Source: Arenicola marina (lineage: Eukaryota > Annelida > Polychaeta > Arenicolidae). Taken from it: a DNA stretch of 64,000 bases. Where the stretch lies: assembly GCA_964019135.1 (NCBI GenBank), contig OZ025253.1:12157059-12221058 (forward strand), written 5' to 3'. Made by a program: the position numbers and the translations under genes. Below, piece after piece: positions 1 to 11,221 of this stretch. A model generated the notes under the pieces. The model was not told where the DNA came from. It was given only the letters and a program-made list of their open reading frames with translations, and searched no databases. Position 1 is the first letter of the stretch. Each line of letters begins with the position of its first letter.

Positions 1-345
1 GCAGTTAACCCGCGATGACTCATCCATGACGTCACTCCGTGATTGTGAAATGCCGTTCACTGTCATGGTAAGGAGGGTGTAGTAAGGGGTCTAGCTAGTT
101 GAGTCGGGGGGGGGGGCAGTGGCTGAGGTAGGGGGGGGTGGGCGTGAACAGGGGTGGGGAGGAAGGGGTGATTTGCATAGTGGGGGAGGAGAGGAAGGGT
201 GATGTGCATAGGGGGGGGGGGACGGGGGAGAGTTGCCATTCACGCGCCAGGTGGCGATGGGAGACCGCCGCGCATTCGCGCCGGCAAAAGCGTTACCCCC
301 AAGAAGCGTTACCCCCAAGGAAAGTTACATTCAACTGACTTCTTC
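1..345 (+). repeat. Dispersed repeat family R1, copy 1 (cut by window edge)
   Basis: The segment reappears in inverted orientation at about 24130-24482. Shared landmarks in order are a GTTAACCCGCGATGA start, TGACGTCACTCCGTGATTGTG, a GTCTAGCTAGTTGAG block, a long G-rich stretch, a GCGCCAGGTGGCGATGG block and two GCGTTACCCCCAAG units. Length and decay suggest a non-autonomous DNA element or MITE. No coding potential is visible and the family is not recognised. Confidence 0.75.
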
Positions 346-674
346 TTTACTACTCAGAGCGCACGCTGAGCAGGGCGGAAGTGAACCGATCCAGCGACTG
401 GCCTCGTTTCCACATGCGAGCTCGACACCGAGGCTGGCCTCGCTCTACTGACCGCTCCAGACTGTAACGAGGCTCCCGCGGCCTAGTCCCCTGGCGTGGG
501 CGCCCAGCCAGGTACTCCCCCCCCCCCCCCCCCACCCTCACCCCCTCTTGCGTTGAAGTCTCCCACCGCCTGGTGGCTGGGGCTAACCCGCTATACAGAC
601 AGAGCGCTGCTACTGCGCGTGCGGCGTTTACCTTGTTCCAGAAGGAACACAGGATAAGGTACCTCTTACCCCCA
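346..674. other. Unrecognised GC-rich spacer
   Basis: Contains a C homopolymer near 516-533. No gene, exon or known repeat is recognised; the short open frames overlap on both strands and look random. Confidence 0.4.
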
Positions 675-1020
675 CCTCACCTCAAACCGTCGCAGGCAGT
701 TTGCCGTCCGCGCTCTATAATTTATGCCCCCAGCACAAAGGGGTGAAAAGGAAAGTTTTGGGGGGGGGAGGGAGGCAAACCGTGACGGTTGGGGGGCGTC
801 GGCCCGGCGAGCTACTTTATTTATTACTTGCATTGTTGCAGTGACCTATTTCACTGACTGACATACCTCACCACAAACCGTCGCCCGCCGTTTGCCGTCC
901 ACGCCCTATAATTTATGGCCCCAGCAAAAAGGGGTGAAAAGGAAGGTTTTGGGGGGGGAGGCAGACCGTGGCGGCTTGGGGGCGTCGGCCCGCCGAGCTA
1001 CGCAAGCTTTATTTATTACG
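675..1020. repeat. Direct duplication of a ~150-bp GC-rich unit
   Basis: Two diverged direct copies lie at about 675-828 and 865-1020. Each carries in order CAAACCGTCGC, GTTTGCCGTCC, TATAATTTATG, AAAGGGGTGAAAAGGAA, a G run, GGCGTCGGCCCG, CGAGCTAC and TTTATTTATTA. The function is unknown. Confidence 0.8.
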
Positions 1021-2290
1021 TTGTCATTTTGACGTGACGTAGCTCGCAAACTATTGGTCCCAAATTTGATGGCAGTAACGAGAAAGACGTTTAGGGGCTG
1101 AGTATGATGGCACTAACTCCGCGTGTCTAGCTATAATATTAAGCGATTTATGCCCCAAAAATGTGTTTTGGACATATGACGTCACCGTGACGTTGACGTT
1201 CGACCGATTTCACCCGGCAACGAACTTGACCTGAGATTAGACTGCTGGCATCCGTTGGCGAAGTTTGACAACGATAGCTGCAAGTGTTCGACAGTTATCG
1301 AGCTTACTGACAGACAGACACACACACACAATGCATATCACCCTGGCGACTGATGGCTTATGGCTCAAATGGACGACTGATGACGCACATTATAAATCAA
1401 ACCGGGAACTTCTGGGCCGATTATTAAGGGAATTACAGCGTTTCGTAGTTTCCTATGCTGCTGCAACCGCTGTCACCTCGACCTCAGGTGGGGCCTGTGG
1501 GGGGGGGGGAGGGGGGAGCGGGCTCTCGGTTCGCGGTAAGGTCACCATGCAGCAAGCAGTTGAACGGCAGCGGACCGGCCAGCAATACACAGGGTGGGGG
1601 TGGGTGTGGAGTGTGGATAAGGGCAAGAGTGTGCGCCAGTGAAGCGCATCAAAGCTGGAATGCGTGTGTGCATTGGCGGGCATGGAGAAGGCCGGGGTGG
1701 GGGCAGCCGGAGGTGGGGGAATGGGGTCGCGTTAGGCGAACGGAAACGCCGTATAGTTAGTTTACTATTGCAATGGTATTTTAGTCGATTTACACAAAAG
1801 TGTTAACACGGCGAATTTTAGCCATATTTTTCCCCGAAGGGCGATACAATTCCTCAGGGTCCTATACCATTTTCAAGTTTGTACGGTCAATATTGAGGGC
1901 ACCGTGAATTTCGTTAATTTTAAATTGAAATGACCCGTTACGTGATAACCACCAGCCTGATTTTAGTACAATTTTAAACATAAGGTCCTAATTTATGACC
2001 CAGTCTGTGGTAAATGTTAGAAGGCGATACCTTAAAAATTGAAAAAGTCGGGTTCGAACCCACAACTTACAGGCGCTCTGGCACCGTTACGTTGCGCGCT
2101 CCGGGTTCGAGTTGAGATCGAATTTGACATAAGCTACATCACCTCGATCCAGGTGGAGGGTCGGGGAGGGTCGTTCACGCCTCAGATAGCGTTATTCATA
2201 TAACGGGGGGGGGATTTAGACCTGCGACTAGGGGGGCGGGGAGATTGGTCCACGCCTCAGATAGCGTTAGTCGTAAAAAGCGGGGGGGTG
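1021..2290. other. Intergenic, no gene recognised
   Basis: Open frames of 76-125 codons around 1265-1760 run over GC-rich low-complexity sequence on both strands and show no domain. A short (CA)n lies at about 1318-1331. At about 2045-2115 on the minus strand there is a B-box-like GGGTTCGAACCC, possibly a decayed tRNA-derived repeat, but no matching A box was found. Short G runs occur at 2204-2212 and 2281-2288. Confidence 0.4.
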
Positions 2291-2294
2291 GTCT

Positions 2295-2765
2295 TTTACT
2301 GGTTGAAATCACGTTAAATCGTTGATCAACCACATTTCAACGTCACTTGACGACCAAAGAATGACGAGGATTACGTCGGCAGACTGGTAGAGTTCATGAC
2401 GAGATGATGACGTCATATTCTGGTTGAAATCTCTTCAAGTTATGGACCAGCTACATTTCAAAGTTACATTGTTGACCGAAGAGTGACAACTCTTATGTCC
2501 CCGAACTGGTGACTATATTATGACGTCATATTCTGGTACAAATCTCGTCTAGTTTTTAATCAACCACATTTTGGCGTCAATTGACGATCGAAGAATGACG
2601 TACGAGTCTTACGTCGACGAACTGGTTGAGTTCATAAGATTATGGAGTCATATTTTGGTTGAAATAATCTTGTCAAGTTATTGACCAATTACATTTCAAC
2701 GTTACATTGATGACCGAAGAGTGACGAATGTTACGTCCACGAATTGGTTAAATTCATTGTGACCT
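2295..2765. repeat. ~115-bp tandem repeat, about four diverged units
   Basis: Each unit carries TGGTTGAAAT (or a variant), an ACCACATTTCAACGT-like block, TTGACGACC(G)AA(A)GA, TGACGA and a TTACGTC block. Two units contain a full palindromic CRE, TGACGTCA, followed by TATTCTGG, near 2408 and 2521. The units are clearly related but diverged, so the array is old. Confidence 0.75.
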
Positions 2766-2881
2766 CGGATACGTACACGTCTTCCTGACTTCCGAATACT
2801 CGTCTTCACGACCTCGATTGATCACGTCTATAGGACGTCAAGTAATCACCATTTGTCAATGTCAAAAGATAACGGCTTAAA

Positions 2882-2953
2882 GACGTCGAATAATCACGTA
2901 TTTATGACGTCGAATAATCACGTATTTATGACGTCGAATAATCAGGTGTTTAA
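2882..2953. repeat. 24-bp tandem repeat, three units
   Basis: GACGTCGAATAATCACGTAT recurs at 2882, 2906 and 2930 with an exact 24-bp period; the third unit is slightly diverged. Confidence 0.9.
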
Positions 2954-2959
2954 TTAAGA

Positions 2960-5900
2960 CCTTCACCTTATCATGGTAAATACCATAATTAACCTTGCGT
3001 TATCAGGATATATGATGGTAAATATTATGCCGTCGAAATATTATCATGATTATAAATTCCAGGACCTCAAATTATCATGATATATATATATTGGTAAACC
3101 CTGTAATTCTATTATTCAAAAGTAGGGGAATCAATCAATACTGGAATATTTCTGTTCCACGACTACGAAAATAGGTAGGAACACAGGATGGTAGACTTTG
3201 TTGCATGTTTATGATAATTTGACCCCTCTAGCCTGTTAATTATATCTGTTTGCCACTTTAAATGGGCCGTTTAGCACAGGGTTAGGTTAAAAAAGTCTTT
3301 GCTGAAAATGTGTGTTGTTGATATTAGAGAGCGAAAAGGTCGTAATTTTGTGGGTAATGAAGTCATATTTTCATTTTCTGGACAGAAGCTGTCTTTGCAT
3401 GTGCGCTTCCAGAAAATATGAGGTTAGATCAAAGACATATTACTTTTTTTTCATATAGAAATATAGTCTTTAAAAAAAGTTTATTTTTCGGGAAAACATA
3501 TTTAATGTAGCTAAAATAAGTCAGTTTGACATATACAGTATACGTATATAACTGTATATACAGTTATACAGTATAATGGTTTTTGACGGGCCAATGTGCG
3601 TATTTGGGCTCTTATCATATAAAAAATTAGGTCACAATCAACTTTACAAAATGGGGTAATACTATGCATACAAAACGACATTTGCCATCTTTTTGTACCC
3701 TTGCCATGGACCTTGGAGGCTGCCTTCGAGTATGGCATGTAATAGGTCAAGGTTATTAACATATTCGAAGGTGAAGATCATACCATCGTGGGAATATTTT
3801 TGTAAGAATTTGCTGCAATTTAGGATAATTTGAACCCCTCTAGCCTGTTAATTGTGTCCGTTGCCCCTTTTTAACGGTCCATTTGCCGCAGGGTTAGATT
3901 GAAAACTATGTCGAATTGATTACCGTACATGAATCCATACCCATTAGAACACTATCGATTGGAATGGGACAAGATTTGACCTTGGGAAGTGAAAAATATA
4001 CCAAATTTGTTTTAAATCGTAATTTTTTTTTGATCGTTTAGATAAGAAATAAGCATCGCCTGAGTATTATATATACATGACAGAAAAGCTCAGACAACGT
4101 ACTATGTAACTGCCTATAGGGTTTAACCCATCAATATAGATTTTCCCGCCAATTTTGATTTTCCCGCCCAAATTTGATGTGAGGTGGGGAAATAGCGTCT
4201 TTTCTCTTTATGGCTATATTAAGGATATTTTGTGCCAATGTTGTTGTCAATTATTGTAGTAGAGACAGCCTTCTTGTATATTAAGCACTTTTTCCGGATG
4301 TTTTTCGGCTAATTTGGGCTTATTTGATGCCTCGGAAAGTAAAAAATATGTGTTTTTTCCACAAACTTGTATTGCCTTATTGTGTTATATATATTATAGT
4401 GTTATAAACCTTGCACATAGACAGGAGAAACCCAAGTTTGGGCGTGACGCCATAACATAATGCTAAAAGGAGCGTTTATAAGATTTATATTGAGATTTGA
4501 GGTCTTGTAACTGTGACTGGTCACACCACGCTGCACACTGACACAGGGCACGCCCAGACAGTTTTACAATGATGATTACTTTCTATGTGCTTTCATAAAC
4601 GGGCTCTGAACTAGATCTTTAAGTAGATATTTCAACACACAGTGAACGCTGGGATAGCGAGGCCAGAGATATTTGACGGGAACGAGTTCAGAAGCAGGCG
4701 ATTTAATTACCAGCAGTTTGAATGAATACTAGGCAGCTTGGTTGGGAGAGCGGCGGATTTCTGATAATATTCCCGACGGGAGCAATTGTTGAGGACATTT
4801 AATGAGGGTAAAACCAATGCAATCACTGCTTACCTGCCATTGGCTGAGAGGAGATGTGTCCTTTTTAATTCGTGACTGCAGCATGGCATGCATCACAGGC
4901 GCTTGATTTATCGTCGATGGAAGTTTTGCAGTCTGTGTCGTCAACAGCCAGGAAGCACATAGCATAGGCTACAGCCAGCCAGAGGGGGACCATGACGAGT
5001 TCGCGAACTTTTCGGGCGTTGGAACGCTGCACAGGTAGTTTACGTGTTGGAGACGGGCGTCCATATACTGAGATGGAGTGATGCTAGGGTGCAGGGGGTG
5101 GGGGGGATATGAAGCTGAATCACTTGCGGTAGTAGTCATGTGTGAGAATAATAGTGTTATACTTTTAGACCTATATAACACCCACATAAAAAGCTTGAAT
5201 ATATTCACTATGTGCTCGTATTATAACGTTGTCCGGCACGAAGTCGTTGCGCCCGCATTATAAACTCGTGAAAGGGTGATAGATACCTAGGTGATGAATA
5301 ACAATGGCACGCATGCCCAAATATTCTACGCCCAAATGTTATCAGTGTCACAACGGGAGCAATATAAGTATTTTTTATTCACAAGCAGGTATAATATAGG
5401 CATTGTCAGATACTGTGATCGATAGGCACGGTGAATTTAAACATAAAATTCAAATTAAACTGCCGCCGCTTCCTCCGCGCTTTTCCGAACTACTTACAGT
5501 TTGATTAACGACGTCATAATCACCGGGTAAGATATATCCGCGGGAGCAAATAGTTCTCACAGGCGGCCCCAAATTATTCTGTTTAAAAACACATTCCATA
5601 AAATGTGCAATGTTCCATCAAACGCCTATATTTCTTCTTTAGACAATCGAGTCGCTTACTAATATAGCCGGTCGCTTGCTCATGCGTCGGTCTGTTGCTC
5701 GTCTCCAATTCTACAAGCCCCAATCTCAGAAACTCTAAGCTGCTACAAGTATACAAGCGAAGTTGGGGTCGCGGAACCAGGCTATAGAAAGCTACGCCGT
5801 GTGTGTGACGCATGAGTTCTTCGAATGCGTTTGATAAGTTTGGGGCTGATCAAGCCAGATTGTAATCGGTAATTTTTATAGACAAGACGAACAGAAAAAT
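2960..5900. other. AT-rich intergenic stretch with one diverged direct repeat
   Basis: No exon or gene is recognised. A block containing GATAATTTGACCCCTCTAGC and CAGGGTTAG occurs at about 3148-3290 and again at about 3800-3895, so this is a dispersed or duplicated repeat. A CCATTGGCTGAGAG block at about 4837 resembles a block at 17512. The remaining short open frames show no family signature. Confidence 0.4.
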
Positions 5901-5904
5901 GTAA

Positions 5905-7794
5905 GCAAATATTTGCATATCCTTGTACCAATACGCTTCGCTTCAAGAAAAATAAACTTACCTAAAATAAGCTGTGGACATGATGGCATGTCCGTAAAAC
6001 TATTAAAGAGCTTAAAACAGGAAGTAAGTGAGCCCCTCAGAATCTTAATAAATAAAATGCTTCAAACCAGTTTGTTTCCAGATAAACTCAAAATGGCTAA
6101 AGTTCTACCCATTTATAAAAAGGGCGACGAATGCCAGTTTGTTTACTACAGAGCAATTTTAATACTACCTGTGATCTCAAAAGTATTTGACAAAATTGTT
6201 GACGACTAACTGTACGATCATTTTGTCGACAACAATTTGTTAAATAAAAGTCAATATGGGTTTCGCAAAAAACACTCAACTGAATTAGCTGCTCTGGAAC
6301 TAATTGATAGAACATTAAATAGCATGGACAAAGGAGACGTACCAATCCATATATACCCAGATCTCACTAAAGCATTTGACACTATAGACCACAGCATTTT
6401 GTCTCGTAAACTCAAGCACTATGGTGTTTGTGATAAAGCATTATTATTAATAGAAAACTATTTAGCAAATCGAAAGCAATATACCCAAGTGGAGAACGTC
6501 AATTCAGAACTCTCATCTGTGGCAACAGGGGTTCCACAAGGCTCCATACTTGGACTTCTACTATTCATCATCTATATTAATAACGTTACAGCTGCTAGTA
6601 AGCTTTTCAGATTCATTATCTTTGCTGGTGATACTAACTTATTCAGTACGTTATGCCCAAGTGGTTATTATGACTCCACCAATGACCAAACGGACTTGTT
6701 AAATATTGAGTTGGTAAACATTTCTACCTGGTTTAGAACAAATAAGTTGACATTAAATCCGAGTAAATGCAAATATATGGTATTTCATATGCCACAAAAA
6801 CACGTAACAATCCCAAACCTAATTATGCATACCACACGATTAAAACGTGTAGATGAATTTAATCTACTCGGCCTCACAATAACTCCAAGCTGGAAATGAC
6901 AATCACATATTGATAAAGTAGCTGGGAAGATATAAAAAACTGTTGGGATTTTAAGGACCCTAAAATTTACTCTCCCATCAAAGGCTTTAAAAATCATTTA
7001 TAACTCATTACTAGACCCACACCTCAACTATTGTATCCTTGCGTGGGGATATCAATATGAAAGGCTATATAAATTACACTACAGACACTATCACAGCTTT
7101 GCAACCAAATGTATTAGATATAGCATCACCAAACTAGTTAATACTGAGCCATCAAACATTATTGATAAAATTCACACACATAGTCTTATTGGTTTTGCTT
7201 TCTATGTTAAGAAAGATATTTTGTCGAGCTATGGTATATCATGTGCAGAACCGAACTGTTATGTATGTCAATTGAGTACTTAGTCATCTATGATTGGAAA
7301 TGAACTCAGTGTTGTTATCTCAGTGGTTTCGTATAATTCGTTTTAAAGTTTTTAATGATGTTCTAAGAGTAACGAACCCAACTGTTGTGTTAAGCATTCT
7401 GATGTGATTGCGTGCTCCATGATCTGTGTAATTTATTGATAAGTATATTCCCGTGTCCTGTCACTTGTCAATTTTCAATTTGTTCAATTTTCAATTTGTT
7501 CAAGCTTTTTGTACTTTTTGTACCGATAACATCTGTCCGCTTATCCTTTCCTTACCTTATTTTTTGCCCGGTGTTCTTCTTATTATTATTATTATTAGTT
7601 TTTCTTCTATTTTGATGTTACTAGAAATCACATTCCTGTTGGTCAGGTAGCTCGGGTGACAGCGACCCTATGGTCTTAGCCCGGGTCAACCATCATACAT
7701 GTCGACATTTTGTTAGTTTACATCCACCATTTACTGTTTTAATACTTGCAGATTTAGGAAAATAAATGAACCTTGGACTTGGACCTGGACTTGG
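5905..7794 (+). mobile_element. Non-LTR retrotransposon (LINE), CR1/Jockey group, 5'-truncated and dead
   Basis: Reverse-transcriptase blocks read in order on the plus strand: a KISCGHDGM block, KMAKVLPIYKKGD (RT-1/2), YGFRKKHSTELA, DLTKAFDTIDHSIL, GVPQGSILG and the catalytic region FIIFAGDTNLF, then NKLTLNPSKCKYMVF. The catalytic FADD box reads FAGD, so the first Asp of the pair is lost. A stop lies in frame at 6207-6209, another follows the 6237-6899 frame, and decay continues towards 7300. The endonuclease domain is absent. AATAAA lies near 7760, followed by a TTGGAC hexamer-like 3' tail at 7772-7794, typical of CR1/L2-like LINEs. Clade assignment within the Jockey superfamily is uncertain. 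Confidence 0.9.
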
Positions 7795-7805
7795 TGTGCC
7801 CACTG

Positions 7806-8110
7806 GATAGCGTTATCATCTCATCATCATCATTTTTTGCTCTTGTGGGTTACGGTTAACTGGATTTGGGTACGCATTTGTTTAAGTGAGTAATACATTC
7901 ATGTTTTCGTCTTGATGTGTAACTCACTGGTAGCTAACTTACAGAGGCTTGTCCATGCAGTTTATTATTAACGCATTAGCGTTATGAGTTAAACTGGGCG
8001 TTCGTTAGCCGACCCGCGGTAGAGTGAATTTAAGTCTCCAGTAAGGATTATGTCTGGTGGCCAAACTAATTGGCACACCAATGTTACTACCCATTCTGCT
8101 CAGCACACGA
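7806..8110 (+). repeat. Dispersed repeat R2, copy 1
   Basis: Matches 33490-33790 over its length. Both carry TCATCTCATCATCATCATTT, GTTACGGTTAACTGG, a GTAACTCACTGGTAGCT block, CAGAGGCTTGTCCATGCAG, AAACTGGGCGTTCGTTAGCC and TTATGTCTGGTGGC. It starts just after the LINE tail. The family is unknown. Confidence 0.85.
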
Positions 8111-8384
8111 CTTATAAGATTTAGGCTAATCATGTCTGTATATCTATCTTTTGCTGGGAGGCTAGGTGGCGCACCTCACATTCCTTTTGTTGTGACTAAT
8201 AGTGAGACGAGATTGCGTCACCCGTAGGGTGAAAATGACGTCAAATGTAAAATCCGGATTATGTCTTCGGTCCACTACAATGACGTTGACCTTAACAATT
8301 GACTTGACTGAATTTATTTGTGACGTGTTTAGCCCCTAAGATCCAGATTTGACACCTTAGATCCAAATAAAGTCAGTCAAGTGC

Positions 8385-9840
8385 AAAGTTTAACATAGCA
8401 CCATACGGGAGTATTTGGCGGGAACGTGGCCTCCTTAATTTCTCCATGAAGGGGACATGTCAGACAAACGACACCTTACGTGAGACATGACATTGGTATT
8501 TGGGCGCAAAGTACTATATTGATCAAGGTTACGCTTTAAAGGTCAAGGTCACATCAAGGTCATAGTTACGAAACATGTCTTCCCGCGTAACTTCATTAGT
8601 AGTTGGTCTAGATTTCACCTCACATTGATAGTTTTCGAGTTATTAGATGATCAATTTTGACATTGCCGAAAGTGCAAAAAAATCGCTGTGACTACATAAA
8701 TGCAGGTAGATAACTTATATGTGGTGGAATATGTACCCATATTACTGGCATCAGGTTTGCTAAATTGCATCAAAATCGAACAAGTAGTTTGGACGCTAGT
8801 AAATAATTAAAATTTAACATGCCCATTATAAAGCCAGATGGGACCAGATGATTGAAATATTCGGGCGCGGGAATATGCGAGAAAATACTTCGGTTGATCG
8901 AGAGCATCATAACATATATTGCCTCGACCATCGCATCATCAATGGTTAATTAACATGCATACATGGCTAGAGAGAAGTGAACATATTAAACACAGAGACA
9001 CACTTACTGGGTTTATAAGTCGGTTCATACGATAGGGCGCTGACCGCTATATCCTTGGTGTAGACGCCGCTTTCTTAAGAGTCTTCCCCTTGAAACAACT
9101 CACATCCGCTCTCCACCAAACGAGTCGCACTTCCAGTGATTCTGTTCGGGTTGGCTGAGACTGGCTGGGCTGCTCACAAATCGGGCTTCACATCAGAGAG
9201 TGGACGACATTTTGAGCGCGTGGGAAGGTGAGTGCGGATAGGAGGAGGGTGGAGGGAGTTAAAGCGGTGGCTGTGGCGCCGGTGGGTTCGGTGGGCCTGT
9301 GTAATTCACCTTGTAGCGTTTTTAGGGGTGGCGTGGGTCGGGGCTGGTGAGACTGGCTGGGCTGCTCACGAGTCGCGCTTCACTACTGTGGCCCATACGG
9401 GCACTTTTTGCGAGAAGTAGACCAAATTTCAGCGTGGAGCCCACCTCATTTCAGCGCGAAGTCGACTAAATTTCATCTACCTGCGTTCATGTAGTCACAG
9501 GGATTTTTTGGCACTTTTGGCAATGTCAAAATTGATCATCCAATAACTCGAAAACTATTAATGTGAGGTGAAATCTGAGGCCCCATTGCTTTTGCCCCTG
9601 TCTCTGAAGAATACTCTGAAACACACCGCGTGTTTTGCGTGTTTTATAACCTTGACCTTGATGTGATCTTGACCTTGGAAGCGTGACCTTGTAATATATA
9701 GTACTTTGCGCCCAAATACTAACGTCAAGTCTCACGCAAGGGGTCGTTTGTCTGACATGTACCCTTCATGGAGAAATTGAGGAGGCCATGTTCCCGCCAA
9801 AATACTCCCGTATGGTCCCATGTTAAACTTTGCGCATTTT
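8385..9840. mobile_element. Composite element: ~350-bp inverted arms around a copy of repeat R3
   Basis: The left arm (about 8385-8735) and right arm (about 9465-9840) are reverse complements of one another, sharing ATACTCCCGTATGG, TTCATGGAGAAATT, GCGCCCAAATAC, CCTTGACCTTGATGTGA, TCACCTCACATT and AATTTTGACATTG. The centre (about 8825-9365) matches another locus at 34005-34545, where the arms are absent. Either this is a foldback-type transposon with R3 inside it, or two inverted copies of an arm element flank R3. No transposase is visible. Confidence 0.65.
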
Positions 9841-10180
9841 TAGCAGAAACACTATTCGGGCGACTTGCAGAAATGGAACACGATATAGAAGGTACTTATG
9901 GGCCCAATAAGTGAAATAATGTTCAGTGTGGTTAAGTGACAACGGCGAAAGTTATAGCCATTTTCCCGATTTTTGGTCCTATCTTTCAATGGTTAAGCGA
10001 ATTTTGAAAAATTCCTGTGACCTTGACCTTTGACCTGCATGGCCCATCTACGAACTTAGCCTGACGATTGCCATATTTTGTGAATTTGGAAGTCGATATC
10101 TTAAGGCATTCGAAAGATAATGCACACACAGACAGACAGACACACACAGACTAACCGAACACACCGACATAAGACGAAAA

Positions 10181-10220
10181 TCGAGATAAGACGAAAATCT
10201 CGATTTTCGTCTTATCTCGA
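10181..10220. repeat. 40-bp near-perfect palindrome
   Basis: Two 19-bp arms (TCGAGATAAGACGAAAATC and its reverse complement) are separated by two bases. A partial extra copy of the arm, ATAAGACGAAAATCGA, sits immediately upstream. Confidence 0.9.
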
Positions 10221-10312
10221 CGTACCATCGTACTGATGAATTCCGGTAAAAAAATCGAAGATTTTCCGTCATAATAAATGGTCACTGAGGAACGATATGC
10301 GGCGCAGCAAAG

Positions 10313-10400
10313 TAGCCGCGGGGATGAACAGGGGATGTAGTGGTCCCGGGGAGGGTGGGGGTGGGTGCTACCTTACTGCGGTGGAGGGTGCGTGTCGCCC
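10313..10400 (+). repeat. Fragment of dispersed repeat also at ~33797-33880
   Basis: Both loci share GTAGTGGT, GAGGGTGGGGGTGGGT, CTACCTTACTGCGGTGG and GGGTGCGTG. At the second locus it directly follows R2, so it may be part of the same element. Confidence 0.7.
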
Positions 10401-10402
10401 GT

Positions 10403-10722
10403 CACTCCGCGCTGAAATTTAGTGGACTCCGTGCTGAAATTTGGTCGACTCTGAGCTGAAAGTAGGTTTCATTGAACGCCGCGCCGAAATTTGGTCGATT
10501 CCGCGCCGAAATTTAGTCGACTCCGCGCCGAAATTTAGTCGACTCCGCGCCGAAATTTAGTCGACTCCGCGCTGAAATTGGGTCGACTCGGCGCTGAAAT
10601 TGGGTCTCACGCGACTCTGCGCTGAAATTTAGTCGACTCCGCGCTGAAATTTAGTCGACTCCGCGCTGAAATTGGTTCTCGTGCGACTCCGCGCTGAAAT
10701 TTTGTCTGCTCCGCGCAGAAAT
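10403..10722. repeat. 21/22-bp minisatellite
   Basis: About 14 tandem units of ACTCCGCGCTGAAATTTAGTC, with variants GCGCCGAAATT and GAAATTGGGTC. A short reverse-oriented stretch of the same unit lies at about 9424-9475, so the sequence family is dispersed locally. Confidence 0.9.
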
Positions 10723-10729
10723 TATCCCT

Positions 10730-11008
10730 ATGGGCCACAGTACTTCACATCAGGCTGCGGAGGACATTTTGAGCGCAAGTGGAAAGGTGAGTGCGGATAG
10801 AAGGAGGGTAGAAAGCGATAAAGCGGTGGATGTGGCATCGGTGGCACACGATCTCTGCCTTAGCCTAAGCCTAATTTCTGGCGAGTCGGACGATGAAGTT
10901 GATGTAAACACCGAATTTACACCAACTGTTGATTTAATCGGGGACCAGTTTGAACCTGTTGGGGTTGGCGATCATGGTGGATCGGGCATGGTTTATACAG
11001 GTCGTTGA
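10730..11008 (+). CDS. Hypothetical 92-aa open frame, repeat-associated
   Basis: An ATG-to-stop frame of 92 codons. The product is acidic in its second half (SGESDDEVDVNTEF) and rich in Ser, Asp and Val, unlike the low-complexity frames nearby. Its 5' part (from TTCACATCA through GACATTTTGAGCGC and GTGAGTGCGGATAG) recurs in decayed form at about 9188-9300 and 34385-34500, which suggests a transposon-borne gene fragment rather than a host gene. A GTGAGT at about 10789 could also be a 5' splice site. No domain is recognised. It could equally be a first exon or chance. Confidence 0.3.
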   Translation: MGHSTSHQAAEDILSASGKVSADRRRVESDKAVDVASVAHDLCLSLSLISGESDDEVDVNTEFTPTVDLIGDQFEPVGVGDHGGSGMVYTGR

Positions 11009-11221
11009 GGTGGTCAGTGAAGCGGGGTCCGTGAAGCTGTGTTGCGTTAGAAGGGAGGGTGGGGCGGTTGGGGGCCGGGTGGGCTGGAGTCATGGGTTTA
11101 TCGTCATTGTTGGCAGGGTGCCCAATTTTGACTCGTAGAGTGGCAGGCCATGATTCAGGAAGCGGCCGCTGGGGGCGGGGGGGGGGGGGCACTACATTAC
11201 TACAGTGGACTTTTATCTTTC

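Noticed and set aside
1265-1760. Overlapping 76-125-codon frames
   Set aside because: GC-rich low-complexity sequence open on both strands; no domain, no splice context.
2045-2115. Possible tRNA gene (GGGTTCGAACCC)
   Set aside because: B-box-like only; no A box, acceptor stem or anticodon arm could be paired.
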